Positions 53,158 through 62,415 of a DNA stretch of 64,000 nt are shown here, piece after piece. Within the stretch, counting starts at the first letter, position 1; every line of letters starts with the position of its first letter. A program made the translations under genes and the position numbers. The notes beneath the pieces were generated by a model. It was not told where the DNA came from, made no database searches, and was given only the letters and a program-made list of their open reading frames with translations. Source of the DNA: an uncultured Lachnospiraceae bacterium (GTDB lineage: Bacteria > Bacillota > Clostridia > Lachnospirales > Lachnospiraceae); contig CAJTQI010000007.1 in the NCBI GenBank assembly GCA_910578645.1, forward strand, positions 62,001 to 126,000, written 5' to 3'.

Positions 53158-53196
53158 CTCTAATCCTCCATGTCAGAGTATCTTACTGTGTTCTTA

Positions 53197-53223
53197 AAGC
53201 GGTAGGAAATCCGCATACCGCTT
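53197..53223 (-). terminator. Weak hairpin between dxs and tlyA
   Basis: AAGCGGTA (53197-53204) pairs with TACCGCTT (53216-53223) over 11 bases. Only TTTAAG follows on the minus strand, so it is at best a weak terminator or a processing site within the operon. Confidence 0.35.
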
Positions 53224-53263
53224 ACAACATTATGATTATCACATCCGTCAGTCCGGTTATCAT

Positions 53264-55138
53264 CTATCTGCCAGACATAGACACATAGCAAGTTATAATT
53301 CTCTTCACAATAGCGTCCGCATCAATGCCAATCTCCCTCTTAAGAAGCTCCACATTGCCGTGCTCCACATACTCGTCAGGGACAGCAATATTTAAAACCT
53401 GTGCCGGAGCGCCAATTCCGTCCACATATGCCCTGACTTTCTCCCCATAGCCGCCGCTTGCCACATTCTCTTCCATCGTCACGATTAGCTTATGCTCTTT
53501 GCATGCCTCTCTGACAGCCTGCTCATCAATCGGCTTCACAAATCTGGCATTGGTAAGTGAACAGGAATATCCCCGTTCTTTAAGCTGCTCCCGTACCGCA
53601 AGCCCTACCTTGACCATACTGCCCACCGCAAACAGAATAATATCCTCTTCCTCATAAATCGGTTCGCTTTTTCCATACACAATCGGCGCACGGTTATCTT
53701 TCAGGCCATCGAATGCCTCCCCTCTCGGATAGCGGATGGCAATGGGCATACCGGCAGACACTGCAAACTTCATCATGTCGGAAAGTTCCCACTTATTCTT
53801 AGGCGCCATAATATGCATATTCGGTATCGAAGACAGATAAGACAAATCGAAAATTCCCTGATGCGTCTCCCCGTCGCTTCCCACCAAACCGGCCCTGTCT
53901 ATGGCAAACACCACCGGAAGATTCTGTAAACATACATCATGCAGAATCTGGTCGTAAGCCCTCTGTAAAAAGGACGAATAAATCGCCACAATCGGTTTCA
54001 GCCCGCCCGCCGCAAGTCCTGCCGCAAAAGTGACCGCATGCTCTTCCGCAATCCCGACATCAAAAAACCTGTCCGGATACATATTGCGGAAACGTTTTAA
54101 GCCAGTGCCATCGGGCATCGCCGCCGTGATTGCCACCACCTGTTCCTCCCGCTGTCCGAGCTTGCACATGACAGTAGAGAAAATATCCGTATAGTTGGCC
54201 TTATTCTGCGGCTTACTTGGAATACCGGTCTCGATGTCAAAAGGCTCGGCGCCATGGAATCTGGCCGGGTGCCTTTCTGCCGGCGCATACCCCTTACCCT
54301 TCTGGGTAATCACATGTACGAGCACGGCGCCCCTTATCTTCTTGGCTTCCTTAAACATTCTCACCATGGCAGGAATGTTATGCCCATCCACCGGACCCAG
54401 ATATGTAATCCCCATATCTTCAAAGAACATCCCCGGCACGACCAACTGCTTAAAACTGCTCTTAGCACGTCTAATCTGTGACACTACCTTGTCACCGTAC
54501 TTAGACTTTCCGTGTAGAGAATTGTATACACCCTCCTTCAAATCCAGATATTTATCGGCTGTCCTGATATTATTCAGATATTTCGACACACCGCCCACAT
54601 TCTCCGATATGGACATGTTGTTATCATTCAGTACAATAATAAAATTCGTCTCCAGACGGGAAGCATTGTTAAGCGCCTCATACGCCATACCTCCGGTCAG
54701 GGAACCGTCCCCGATTACCGATACAATCGTATTCTTCCCGCCTTGGATGTCCCTGGCTTTCACCATACCCAGCCCTGCCGAAATCGAAGTAGAACTATGC
54801 CCCGTATCGAAACAGTCGCAGTCGCTTTCCTTACGTTTGGGAAAACCGCTCAACCCGCCAAATTTACGCAGACTGGCAAAACCGTCCCTCCTGCCTGTCA
54901 GAATCTTATGGGTATAAGACTGATGCCCCACATCCCATATAATCTTGTCTTCCGGCAGATTTAAGAAAAGATGCAGCGCCATCGTCAGCTCCACCGCGCC
55001 CAGATTGGAGCCTAAGTGCCCACCTGTCTCGCTGATAGAGCGGATTAGAAATTCCCTGATTTCATCGGCAAGTACACCATAGTCCGATTCCGCAATCTGT
55101 TTCATATCATTTGTCTGTTCAATCTTCTCTAAAAGCAT
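53264..55138 (-). CDS. dxs: 1-deoxy-D-xylulose-5-phosphate synthase
   Basis: A 624-residue thiamine-diphosphate enzyme joining pyruvate and glyceraldehyde 3-phosphate, the first step of the MEP isoprenoid pathway. It shows GGHLGSNLGAVELTMALH, DVGHQSYTHKILTGR, the ThDP motif GDGSLTGGMAYEALNNAS...NDNNMSIS, RFFDVGIAEEHAVTFAAGLA and a transketolase C-terminal domain. ATG 55138 follows GAGGGG. It is grouped with ispA, the next isoprenoid gene, as in many Firmicutes. Confidence 0.97.
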   Translation of the reverse strand: MLLEKIEQTNDMKQIAESDYGVLADEIREFLIRSISETGGHLGSNLGAVELTMALHLFLNLPEDKIIWDVGHQSYTHKILTGRRDGFASLRKFGGLSGFPKRKESDCDCFDTGHSSTSISAGLGMVKARDIQGGKNTIVSVIGDGSLTGGMAYEALNNASRLETNFIIVLNDNNMSISENVGGVSKYLNNIRTADKYLDLKEGVYNSLHGKSKYGDKVVSQIRRAKSSFKQLVVPGMFFEDMGITYLGPVDGHNIPAMVRMFKEAKKIRGAVLVHVITQKGKGYAPAERHPARFHGAEPFDIETGIPSKPQNKANYTDIFSTVMCKLGQREEQVVAITAAMPDGTGLKRFRNMYPDRFFDVGIAEEHAVTFAAGLAAGGLKPIVAIYSSFLQRAYDQILHDVCLQNLPVVFAIDRAGLVGSDGETHQGIFDLSYLSSIPNMHIMAPKNKWELSDMMKFAVSAGMPIAIRYPRGEAFDGLKDNRAPIVYGKSEPIYEEEDIILFAVGSMVKVGLAVREQLKERGYSCSLTNARFVKPIDEQAVREACKEHKLIVTMEENVASGGYGEKVRAYVDGIGAPAQVLNIAVPDEYVEHGNVELLKREIGIDADAIVKRIITCYVSMSGR

Positions 55139-55177
55139 CTTAACCCCTCATCCTCATTCCGTCTGTGCACTGCTTCC

Positions 55178-56125
55178 TTATTTTTCACGGTAAATCAACT
55201 GTTCTACCAATTCTTCCAAAAACAAATTCCTCTGAGGGAAAGAGCTTAAGATTCTGAGCGCTTCCTCAGACATCTCCCTCACCTGCTTCTTCGATTCCTC
55301 CAGACCATGCATGGCAACATAAGTCAGTTTATGGTTCTTCTCATCGCTGCCCACCGGCTTGCCCAATATTTCCAAACTGCTTGTCACATCCAGGATATCG
55401 TCCTGTATCTGAAACGCAATACCAATGTTATACGCACACTTCTCAAGCGCTGCCACCTCTTCCTCCGATGCCCCCATTAGTACCGCGCCAATCATCATGG
55501 CCGCCTGTATCAACGCCGCCGTCTTATGCTCGTGGATAAACAGAAGCATATCCTCTGTCACCGCATCTTTTGATTCCTCGGCTTCCAAGTCGGCACACTG
55601 CCCGCCAATCATGCCGTACATACCGGCCTTACCGGAAAGTATCTTCATAGCGGCCGCAACCCTGCGGTATTCTTCCACACTCTTTGCGTCCTCGAAAGCT
55701 GTCACCGCCGTCTCAAAAGCATAATTGAGCAGGCTGTCACCTGCAAGGACGGCCATGCCTTCACCATATACCACATGGGTCGTCTTGCGGCCCCTCCGGT
55801 ATTCATCATTGTCCATAGCGGGAAGGTCATCATGCACGAGAGAATAGTTGTGTATCATCTCAAGTGACGCCATAAATATAGATAACGCACGTTCCGAAAA
55901 AGTAGCTTCCACAGAACCATCCCCCGGGGAATACTGTCTGCTTCCCCCAAACAAAGCGGCGCTCTCTGCCATCAGCATGGGACGCAGCCTCTTGCCGCCT
56001 GCCGTCACCGAATAGTTCATCGCCTCCGCCACTTTCTTCTGATATCCTTCCTCTGCCGGAAGATACTTACGCAAAGCCTCTTCAATCTGCTCCGCCCTCT
56101 GTCTCATTTCATCCTTAAAATTCAT
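55178..56125 (-). CDS. ispA: Farnesyl/geranyl diphosphate synthase-type polyprenyl synthetase
   Basis: A 315-residue trans-isoprenyl diphosphate synthase. The first Asp-rich motif reads LVHDDLPAMDNDEYRRG and the second AFQIQDDILDVTS; GGKRLRPML binds isopentenyl diphosphate. Length and motifs match IspA-type farnesyl diphosphate synthases. It overlaps the end of xseB by 11 bases and precedes dxs by 39. Product chain length is inferred from the family. Confidence 0.93.
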   Translation of the reverse strand: MNFKDEMRQRAEQIEEALRKYLPAEEGYQKKVAEAMNYSVTAGGKRLRPMLMAESAALFGGSRQYSPGDGSVEATFSERALSIFMASLEMIHNYSLVHDDLPAMDNDEYRRGRKTTHVVYGEGMAVLAGDSLLNYAFETAVTAFEDAKSVEEYRRVAAAMKILSGKAGMYGMIGGQCADLEAEESKDAVTEDMLLFIHEHKTAALIQAAMMIGAVLMGASEEEVAALEKCAYNIGIAFQIQDDILDVTSSLEILGKPVGSDEKNHKLTYVAMHGLEESKKQVREMSEEALRILSSFPQRNLFLEELVEQLIYREK

Positions 56126-56381
56126 CTAAGCCACCGTCTTCGTTAATTTTTAATACCTTCTTCTCCACCCGGTCAATTGTCTCATTGCAATGCTGCAGCA
56201 GTTTCATCCCTCTGTTGTACTCTATAAAAGACTGCTCAAGCGTAATCTCTTCCGCTTCCAGATGGGCAATTACCTCCTCAATCCGTGCAAAAGCCTCCTC
56301 GAGAGAAAGTTCCTCTTCCCGATTCTGCAAGTTTTCCTGCGCGTGCAGGATTTCCTGCATTTGTTCTTGTCCCTGTTCCAT
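56115..56381 (-). CDS. xseB: Exodeoxyribonuclease VII small subunit
   Basis: An 88-residue helical subunit. LSLEEAFARIEEVIAHLEAEEITLEQSFIEYNRGMKLLQHCNETIDRVEKKV is the complete XseB domain (about residues 23-75), with a Gln/Glu-rich N-terminal extension of about 20 residues. It lies 57 bases after xseA and overlaps ispA by 11 bases. Confidence 0.94.
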   Translation of the reverse strand: MEQGQEQMQEILHAQENLQNREEELSLEEAFARIEEVIAHLEAEEITLEQSFIEYNRGMKLLQHCNETIDRVEKKVLKINEDGGLDEF

Positions 56382-56438
56382 TACACCTTATTCTCCATCG
56401 ATTTTCTTATCTTATGCGCAAAACATAACGCGCGCGAT

Positions 56439-57638
56439 TTATCCCATAGATTTCTCCGTAACCTGAGCCCGTATTCTCCCGTCCTTCACATAGACCGTCA
56501 TATAGTCGCCAGGCTCTATCTGTCTGACCGAAGACAACGTCCTGCCGGAATCATCCGCCGCATAGGCATATCCCTGGTTCAACTTATCTAACGGTGACAA
56601 GCCCTTCAACTGCTCCACATAAATCGCGAGCCTGTGTCTGTTGTCACGCAGACGTCTTTCCATGGCGCTTTGCAAATGTTCTTCCAATGATAACATTTGT
56701 GTCCTTTTCATCCGTATCGTATTCACAGGACTCAAATAACGCATGTTAGCGCCATACTGCTGCGTTCTCTGGCGGAACTGTCCGATTACCCTGCGGCACA
56801 TATGCTGCATCGTATAGGCATATTCCGACAGCCTGTCCTGCAACTGCCCCAAATCATAAACTGCCAACTCCGCGGCCGCCGACGGAGTCGGTGCCCGTAA
56901 ATCTGCCACAAAATCTGCAATCGTCGTATCAGTCTCATGGCCAACCGCCGAAATGACCGGTATTGGACAATCAAAAATAGCCTGTGCCACGATTTCTTCG
57001 TTAAACGCCCACAGGTCTTCGATGGAACCGCCGCCCCGTCCTACAATCATCACATCCACGCCTATACGCTCCAGTGCATGGATACCATTCACAATACTGG
57101 GAGCCGCCGCCTCCCCCTGCACAATGGCCGGATATAAGATAATCTGAACATACGGGTTTCTTCTCCCGGCAATATTTATGATATCACGCACCGCCGCCCC
57201 TGTGGATGCCGTCACCACACCCAACGTCTTAATATATCTGGGAATAGGCTGCTTATATTGTGCCGCAAACATTCCCCGTTCTTCCAGTTCCTGTTTCAGC
57301 CGCTCGTACCTTTCATAAAGCGCCCCGGCGCCGTCAAGCCGGATTTCTCTGGCATAGAGCTGGTACTTCCCGTCCCGCTCATACACATCTATGGTGCCGC
57401 CCACAATCACTTGCTGGCCTTCTGCCATCTTAAAATTCAATCCACTCCGGCAGGAAGAAAACATAACGCACGCTATCGTCCCCTTTGCATCCTTTAATGT
57501 AAAATAAATATGTCCAGAAGAATGATATTTGCAGTTACTGACCTCGCCCTTGACAAAAATCGACTGCAACATATAATCCTGCGTGAACATATTTTTAATA
57601 TAGGAATTTACCTGTGCAACTGTATATACATTCTGCAT
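56439..57638 (-). CDS. xseA: Exodeoxyribonuclease VII large subunit
   Basis: A 399-residue nuclease subunit that degrades single-stranded DNA together with XseB. An OB-fold (about 5-105; VKGEVSNCKYHSSGHIYFTLKD) is followed by the catalytic domain (VVTASTGAAVRDII, VDVMIVGRGGGSIEDLWAFNEE, PVISAVGHETDTTIADFVADLRAPTPSAAAEL) and a coiled-coil tail. The start ATG 57638 (MQNVYTVAQVN) is chosen by homology, 19 bases past the nusB stop; the frame continues upstream through nusB. Confidence 0.95.
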   Translation of the reverse strand: MQNVYTVAQVNSYIKNMFTQDYMLQSIFVKGEVSNCKYHSSGHIYFTLKDAKGTIACVMFSSCRSGLNFKMAEGQQVIVGGTIDVYERDGKYQLYAREIRLDGAGALYERYERLKQELEERGMFAAQYKQPIPRYIKTLGVVTASTGAAVRDIINIAGRRNPYVQIILYPAIVQGEAAAPSIVNGIHALERIGVDVMIVGRGGGSIEDLWAFNEEIVAQAIFDCPIPVISAVGHETDTTIADFVADLRAPTPSAAAELAVYDLGQLQDRLSEYAYTMQHMCRRVIGQFRQRTQQYGANMRYLSPVNTIRMKRTQMLSLEEHLQSAMERRLRDNRHRLAIYVEQLKGLSPLDKLNQGYAYAADDSGRTLSSVRQIEPGDYMTVYVKDGRIRAQVTEKSMG

Positions 57639-57657
57639 ATGCAATCCCCACTCTTGT

Positions 57658-58056
57658 TTAATCTGCAAACTTCGCCAATATTCCATTGACGAATCCTGAG
57701 GATGCATCCTGGCCAAACTTCTTGGCAAGCTCCACCGCCTCATTGATTGCAACACTCGTCGGAACCGTATCATCGTACTGAATCTCATAGACCGCCAACC
57801 GGAGAATCGTCAAGTCTACCTTGCTCATCCTGTTCGTATTCCATCCCTGTGCTTTTTCGTTTAGCTGCCCGTCTATCTCAGAGAGTTTCTGTTGGATTTT
57901 ATGGTATTTATCCGAAACATATTCGGCGTCCTTGTCTTTCGCCGCTTCTTCGTCTTCAAAAAACAACTGCTCCTGTTCAGACATATCTTCTATACTATTA
58001 AATTCTACACGGAACAAAAGCTTAAATATCTGTTCCCTCAGCTCTCTTCTTCTCAT
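57658..58056 (-). CDS. nusB: Transcription antitermination factor NusB
   Basis: A 132-residue all-helical RNA-binding protein working with NusE at boxA of rRNA operons. MRRRELREQIFKLLFRVEF at the start and YDDTVPTSVAINEAVELAKKFGQDASSGFVNGILAKF at the end are diagnostic. AGGAG lies five bases before ATG 58056. It stands between asp23 and xseA as in other Clostridia. Confidence 0.95.
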   Translation of the reverse strand: MRRRELREQIFKLLFRVEFNSIEDMSEQEQLFFEDEEAAKDKDAEYVSDKYHKIQQKLSEIDGQLNEKAQGWNTNRMSKVDLTILRLAVYEIQYDDTVPTSVAINEAVELAKKFGQDASSGFVNGILAKFAD

Positions 58057-58099
58057 AACGGCTCCTGTTTATCGTATTCGTATATTCAATATAGAGGCA

Positions 58100-58480
58100 T
58101 CAATGTGAAACGTTAATACCTGCAATGCGGATATTTACGTCCGTCACTTCAAGCCCTGTCATGTTCACAATGGCATTCTTCACCTTATTCTGGACACGTT
58201 GGCAAGTCGCAGGAATATTGAATCCATACTCCATGGTAATGGCAAGCTCTACCTTGACTTTCTTGTTAAAAATTTCCACGCGGACGCCTTTTGCGAGACC
58301 CTTCACGCCAACTTTGCTCAAAAACTCGTTGGCAACATTGCCGTTCATAGCCGCAACGCCATCCACCTCGGTGGCTGCAAGTGCGGCAATCATCGCCACA
58401 ACATCATCCGCAATCTTAACCGTGCCGATTTTCTCGTCTTCATGTAACATATAAGTATTTTTAACCGCTTCCTGTGCCAT
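58100..58480 (-). CDS. Asp23/Gls24 family envelope-stress protein
   Basis: A 126-residue protein of the Asp23/YqhY family: GTVKIADDVVAMIAALAATEVDGVAAM, GVRVEIFNKKVKVELAITMEYGFNIP and VQNKVKNAIVNMTGLEVTDVNIRI. Members next to nusB (YqhY) have been linked to control of lipid synthesis in B. subtilis. The start ATG 58480 has AAAGG 13 bases upstream; ATG 58492 is nearly on top of that site. Confidence 0.92.
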   Translation of the reverse strand: MAQEAVKNTYMLHEDEKIGTVKIADDVVAMIAALAATEVDGVAAMNGNVANEFLSKVGVKGLAKGVRVEIFNKKVKVELAITMEYGFNIPATCQRVQNKVKNAIVNMTGLEVTDVNIRIAGINVSH

Positions 58481-58629
58481 GCTATTACCCATGCCTTTCT
58501 CTCAATCTATTCCACGCTCCTGCACATATTGAACATAGCTTTTACAACATGTATCTTTCATTTGGGTTAAGTATAACAAAAATTATCATTTTTGCATAGT
58601 CCCAGTTGGTTTTCCTTACGCCCCATCTC

Positions 58630-59805
58630 CTACAGCCAGAAACTCAGACTGTACTGCCTCTCATCGTCCGAATATGACACCACACCGTCGGGACAGTCAA
58701 GATACCTGAAAATCTCCTGGTTCATAATAAGCGCATCGTGCATCTGTCTGTACACTTCATAATTTGCACATTTTAGCGTCACATATGCACTGCCCTTCTC
58801 GTACTCTTCCTTAAAAATGCGCTCAATCTGCTCCTTGTTCCACTCCGTAAAATAAAGCCCTTCCCGCACATAGTAATTGTCTTCCATGGAATTGCATTCC
58901 GGAAGTTCCACTACGTTATCCAACGTATGCGTCAGATTCATCTGCGCGGTTGAAACACATAAATAGTCGTAATTAATCGTGGGTATCTTCTCCCCCGAAT
59001 AGCGGGAGGCGCCTCCGACAGCCTGATAAGAAGCATCTCCCCACGTAGTATCCACATAGTAGTATGCACCGTCAATCTGCACTAAATTCCACGCATGTCC
59101 TTCTCCTCCTATGACACGCCCTAATACCAAGGTTGAAAATATTCCCGCCTTATCCAGAAGATACTGCGTCGCCTTAGCATATCCCTGGCACACGGACTTA
59201 CCTTCTATAAATACGGAACAGATATTTTGATTATCCTCCGCCGTGGCATCATACTCCGTATGATGGATTAAATATTCATAGATGTATCTTACCTTCGAAT
59301 AGTCGTCCGCCCCGGCAGGCATACCACTCAGGCATTGGTTTACATAACTATCAATCTGTCTCTGTTTCTCAGCCACTTCCTCCTGGTTATACCGGTATGT
59401 CCCGGTAAAAGTAATCTTCTTAAGAATATCCCCTAGCGTATACTCCGTATAAGTATACCCGTCTACATAAAAAATTTCCGGGTGGTCATTTAGTACACAT
59501 TGGAATGCATGGGAAATCACTTCTTTGTCACAACTGGAGAGTTTCACATCCTCTTCAAACTGTACCAGCGCATCCCTAATCTCCAAATATAATGCCTGCT
59601 CTTCCTCGGATAACATGCTGTAGGCATATCCGCTCTCCGTATCCCGCCTTACAACCTGCTCGGCCTGTTCCGGCTCCTCCTGCTGCGCCCCCAGGTTTTC
59701 CTGCTTATACAGGTCACTCTGTCTGCGGGGCAGCGTGTGCCATGTATAAGCCAAACACCCTGTAAGTAACAACATACCGGTTAATAATAAGCCTGTTTTC
59801 TTCAT
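58630..59805 (-). CDS. Transglutaminase-like lipoprotein
   Basis: A 391-residue secreted lipoprotein with lipobox LLTGC (Cys near residue 17). A transglutaminase-like cysteine protease core occupies about residues 185-290: GKSVCQGYAKATQYLL (Cys), GEGHAWNLVQI (His) and YYYVDTTWGD (Asp), so the triad is complete. The N-terminal part (about 55-180) is the helical region often found with it. It may cleave or cross-link cell-surface protein or peptidoglycan. ATG 59805 is preferred; GTG 59811 is possible. It lies 48 bases after prfC on the same strand. Confidence 0.85.
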   Translation of the reverse strand: MKKTGLLLTGMLLLTGCLAYTWHTLPRRQSDLYKQENLGAQQEEPEQAEQVVRRDTESGYAYSMLSEEEQALYLEIRDALVQFEEDVKLSSCDKEVISHAFQCVLNDHPEIFYVDGYTYTEYTLGDILKKITFTGTYRYNQEEVAEKQRQIDSYVNQCLSGMPAGADDYSKVRYIYEYLIHHTEYDATAEDNQNICSVFIEGKSVCQGYAKATQYLLDKAGIFSTLVLGRVIGGEGHAWNLVQIDGAYYYVDTTWGDASYQAVGGASRYSGEKIPTINYDYLCVSTAQMNLTHTLDNVVELPECNSMEDNYYVREGLYFTEWNKEQIERIFKEEYEKGSAYVTLKCANYEVYRQMHDALIMNQEIFRYLDCPDGVVSYSDDERQYSLSFWL

Positions 59806-59853
59806 ATACACTCACCCTTATCACTACAGAACCCTCACTGCGTCACATGCCTT

Positions 59854-61446
59854 TTAACTTCTTCCGAACTCCGACAAAACAAGCCCCTCATTCCGTTCTG
59901 CCGTCATCCCAACACTCCACTGATTTACAAACAGTAAAAGCGGGTTTCCCTTCAAATCCTTAATCTTCTTCATATCGGAGGTTCCCGTCAGCTTGTCCAG
60001 GTCAATGTCACTGTTCTCTATCCAACGAATATGCTCATATGGAAGGTTTTCCAGTTTAATTTCCACATTATACTCATTCTCCAAACGGTATTTCAATACG
60101 TCAAACTGCAACACGCCGACGACTCCCACGATAATTTCTTCCATACCTGTATTAAATTCCTGAAAAATCTGGATGGCGCCTTCCTGAGCAATCTGCGTGA
60201 TTCCTTTGACAAACTGCTTCCGCTTCATCGTGTCAATCTGCCTTACCCTGGCGAAATGTTCCGGGGCAAAGGTGGGAATCCCCTCATATTCAAACTGTTC
60301 CTTCGGCATACAGATTGTGTCCCCGATGGAGAAAATCCCCGGGTCAAATACGCCGATAATATCTCCTGCGTAAGCTTCATCCAATATTTTACGCTCATCC
60401 GCCATAATCTGCTGCGGCTGCGACAGACGCATGACCTTGCCGCCCTGCACATGCTTCACCTCCGCACCTGCGTCAAACCTGCCGGAGCAGATACGCATAA
60501 ACGCCACTCTGTCACGGTGGGCCTTATTCATATTCGCCTGAATCTTAAAGACAAATGCAGAAAAATCATGCTCCACCGGGTCAATCAGCCCAATATCCGA
60601 CTTGCGCGGCAGCGGCGTCGTAGTCATTTTCAAGAAATGCTGCAGAAAAATCTCCACGCCAAAATTCGTCAATGCGGAACCGAAAAATACAGGTGTCAAT
60701 TCCCCCGCCTGTATCAATTCCAGGTCATACTCTGCACTGGCGCCATCCAACAGTTCTATCTCGTCTAAAAGCTGCGCCTTATAATCCTCGCCAATCTGCT
60801 CTGTCAGCAATGCGTCCTGGGCAATCGGGATACGTGTGGCATGTCCTTCCTTCGTCCCTTTCTCCGTGTCCGAATAAGTAATCACGCACTTGCTCTCACG
60901 CTCATAGACGCCCTTAAAGCCCTTGCCTGAGCCAATCGGCCAGTTAATGGGACAGGTTGCAATGCCCAGCTCTTTCTCAATCTCATCAAGTAATGTGAAT
61001 GTATCGTTGGCATCCCTATCCATCTTATTGATGAATGTAAATATCGGAATATGGCGCATAACGCATACCTTGAACAGCTTACGTGTCTGCGCCTCCACTC
61101 CCTTCGATGCATCAATCACCATAACTGCGGAATCCGCCGCCATCAATGTCCTGTAGGTATCCTCCGAGAAATCCTGATGTCCTGGCGTATCCAGGATATT
61201 GATGCAAAACCCGCCATATTCAAACTGTAGTACGGAAGATGTGACGGAAATACCTCTTTCCTTCTCTATCTGCATCCAATCGGAAACCGCATGCCTGGCA
61301 GTCGCCTTGCCTTTCACGCTTCCCGCCAGATTAATCGCACCGCCGTATAGCAGGAACTTCTCAGTCAGGGTCGTCTTACCCGCGTCCGGGTGCGATATAA
61401 TCGCAAAGGTTCTTCTTTTGTTGATTTCGTCTGCAAAATTGCCCAC
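59854..61446 (-). CDS. prfC: Peptide chain release factor 3
   Basis: A 530-residue GTPase that recycles RF1/RF2 from the ribosome after termination. It has G1 SHPDAGKTTLTEK, switch region RGISVTSSVLQFEY, DTPGHQDFSEDTYRTL (G3) and TFINKMDRD (G4), domain 2 and RF3-type domain 3. The start is set at GTG 61446 (GNFADEINKRRTF), five bases after AGGGGAG; the open frame runs on to 61674 without homology. A TATAGTATAC -10-like sequence lies upstream. Its place between spoIIIAH and asp23 is not the usual clostridial order, so it looks inserted. Confidence 0.95.
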   Translation of the reverse strand: MGNFADEINKRRTFAIISHPDAGKTTLTEKFLLYGGAINLAGSVKGKATARHAVSDWMQIEKERGISVTSSVLQFEYGGFCINILDTPGHQDFSEDTYRTLMAADSAVMVIDASKGVEAQTRKLFKVCVMRHIPIFTFINKMDRDANDTFTLLDEIEKELGIATCPINWPIGSGKGFKGVYERESKCVITYSDTEKGTKEGHATRIPIAQDALLTEQIGEDYKAQLLDEIELLDGASAEYDLELIQAGELTPVFFGSALTNFGVEIFLQHFLKMTTTPLPRKSDIGLIDPVEHDFSAFVFKIQANMNKAHRDRVAFMRICSGRFDAGAEVKHVQGGKVMRLSQPQQIMADERKILDEAYAGDIIGVFDPGIFSIGDTICMPKEQFEYEGIPTFAPEHFARVRQIDTMKRKQFVKGITQIAQEGAIQIFQEFNTGMEEIIVGVVGVLQFDVLKYRLENEYNVEIKLENLPYEHIRWIENSDIDLDKLTGTSDMKKIKDLKGNPLLLFVNQWSVGMTAERNEGLVLSEFGRS

Positions 61447-61685
61447 GCCTACTCCCCTCTGTCTGCCTGTACAGACACATAAATTCATAAATCTATCCGG
61501 ACAACAGGCAGCGGCTATATAGGCAAAACCCCCGCTGCCGTCTCTTCCGTGTATACTATAGCACAAAAAATCCAAGAGTGCACACAATTTATTCCCCAGA
61601 CAATGAGCCAGGCAACTGTACAAAACCAAGACTGGTTTGGCATTACCGGCCGCTGCCAAAGAAGTGTCCGGCAAAAAACCTGCAC

Positions 61686-62402
61686 TTAATCCGGACTAAC
61701 CGTGCTGATGATAACTGATTCCGCACTGACGCCTGTTTTGCGTATCACAATATCTTCAATCTGCGCCCTCTGTGCCTCCGACAATTCATCCGTATTGACT
61801 ACCACGTCCACACTGTCGCCGTCTATGCTGACAATGGCATCCTCAAATCCCTTCGCTTCCAGCAAAATTTCCGCCGCCGTCTCCTTCTCCGCAATATCCG
61901 TCATAGAAATCATGCTGTTCACCGCTTCCTGCTTCTGTGTCTCACTGATATTGGCATTGTTAATAATCTCAAGAAGCGTATTCTTGTTCTGTGCCCTCGT
62001 CTGCTCTTTCTGCATCTTCGCACCAGACAATTCGGACACCGTCCCCGATGAAGTAAATACCGCTTCCCCAGGTACATCTTCCATCTCTTCCTCTGCAAGC
62101 GCCTCCTCAAGTTCCTCGTCCACGCCTCCGTTCTCCGACATGGTCACGTCCATATCCAGGCTGTTAATGTCCTCCGAAGCCTGTTCCACGTCTTCCTCCG
62201 ACAAATCCGTGAAAGCCTCGTAATCGGATTCTGTGTCGTTTAAAGCAATGTTCCCCATATCGTCGGCCGTAATCTCGCCATTGACCGACATGACATCCTC
62301 GTCCGTTACTTTTGTACCCGCAAAATTCAGGTAGCCCGCTACGGCAATCATAATCGCAAGCGCCGTAATCATCATCTGGTTCTTCTTAATCATATTTTTC
62401 AA
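61686..62402 (-). CDS. spoIIIAH: Stage III sporulation protein AH
   Basis: A 238-residue mother-cell membrane protein. SpoIIIAH forms a ring with forespore SpoIIQ in the channel between the two cells. A transmembrane helix (about 9-27) is followed by an acidic disordered stretch (about 30-120) and the YscJ/FliF-like ring domain (about 130-236; TLLEIINNANISETQKQEAVNSM, KGFEDAIVSIDGDSVDVVVNTDELSEAQRAQIEDIVIRKTG). The start is TTG 62402, six bases after AAGGGGAG. Last gene of the spoIIIA set, 13 bases after spoIIIAG. Confidence 0.93.
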   Translation of the reverse strand: MKNMIKKNQMMITALAIMIAVAGYLNFAGTKVTDEDVMSVNGEITADDMGNIALNDTESDYEAFTDLSEEDVEQASEDINSLDMDVTMSENGGVDEELEEALAEEEMEDVPGEAVFTSSGTVSELSGAKMQKEQTRAQNKNTLLEIINNANISETQKQEAVNSMISMTDIAEKETAAEILLEAKGFEDAIVSIDGDSVDVVVNTDELSEAQRAQIEDIVIRKTGVSAESVIISTVSPD

Positions 62403-62415
62403 TTCTTTCTCCCCT

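Noticed and set aside
10012..53176. TGACATGGAGG recurring near 10012, 41391 and 53166
   Set aside because: Each contains a GGAGG ribosome-binding-type sequence, so three short matches are expected by function and chance.
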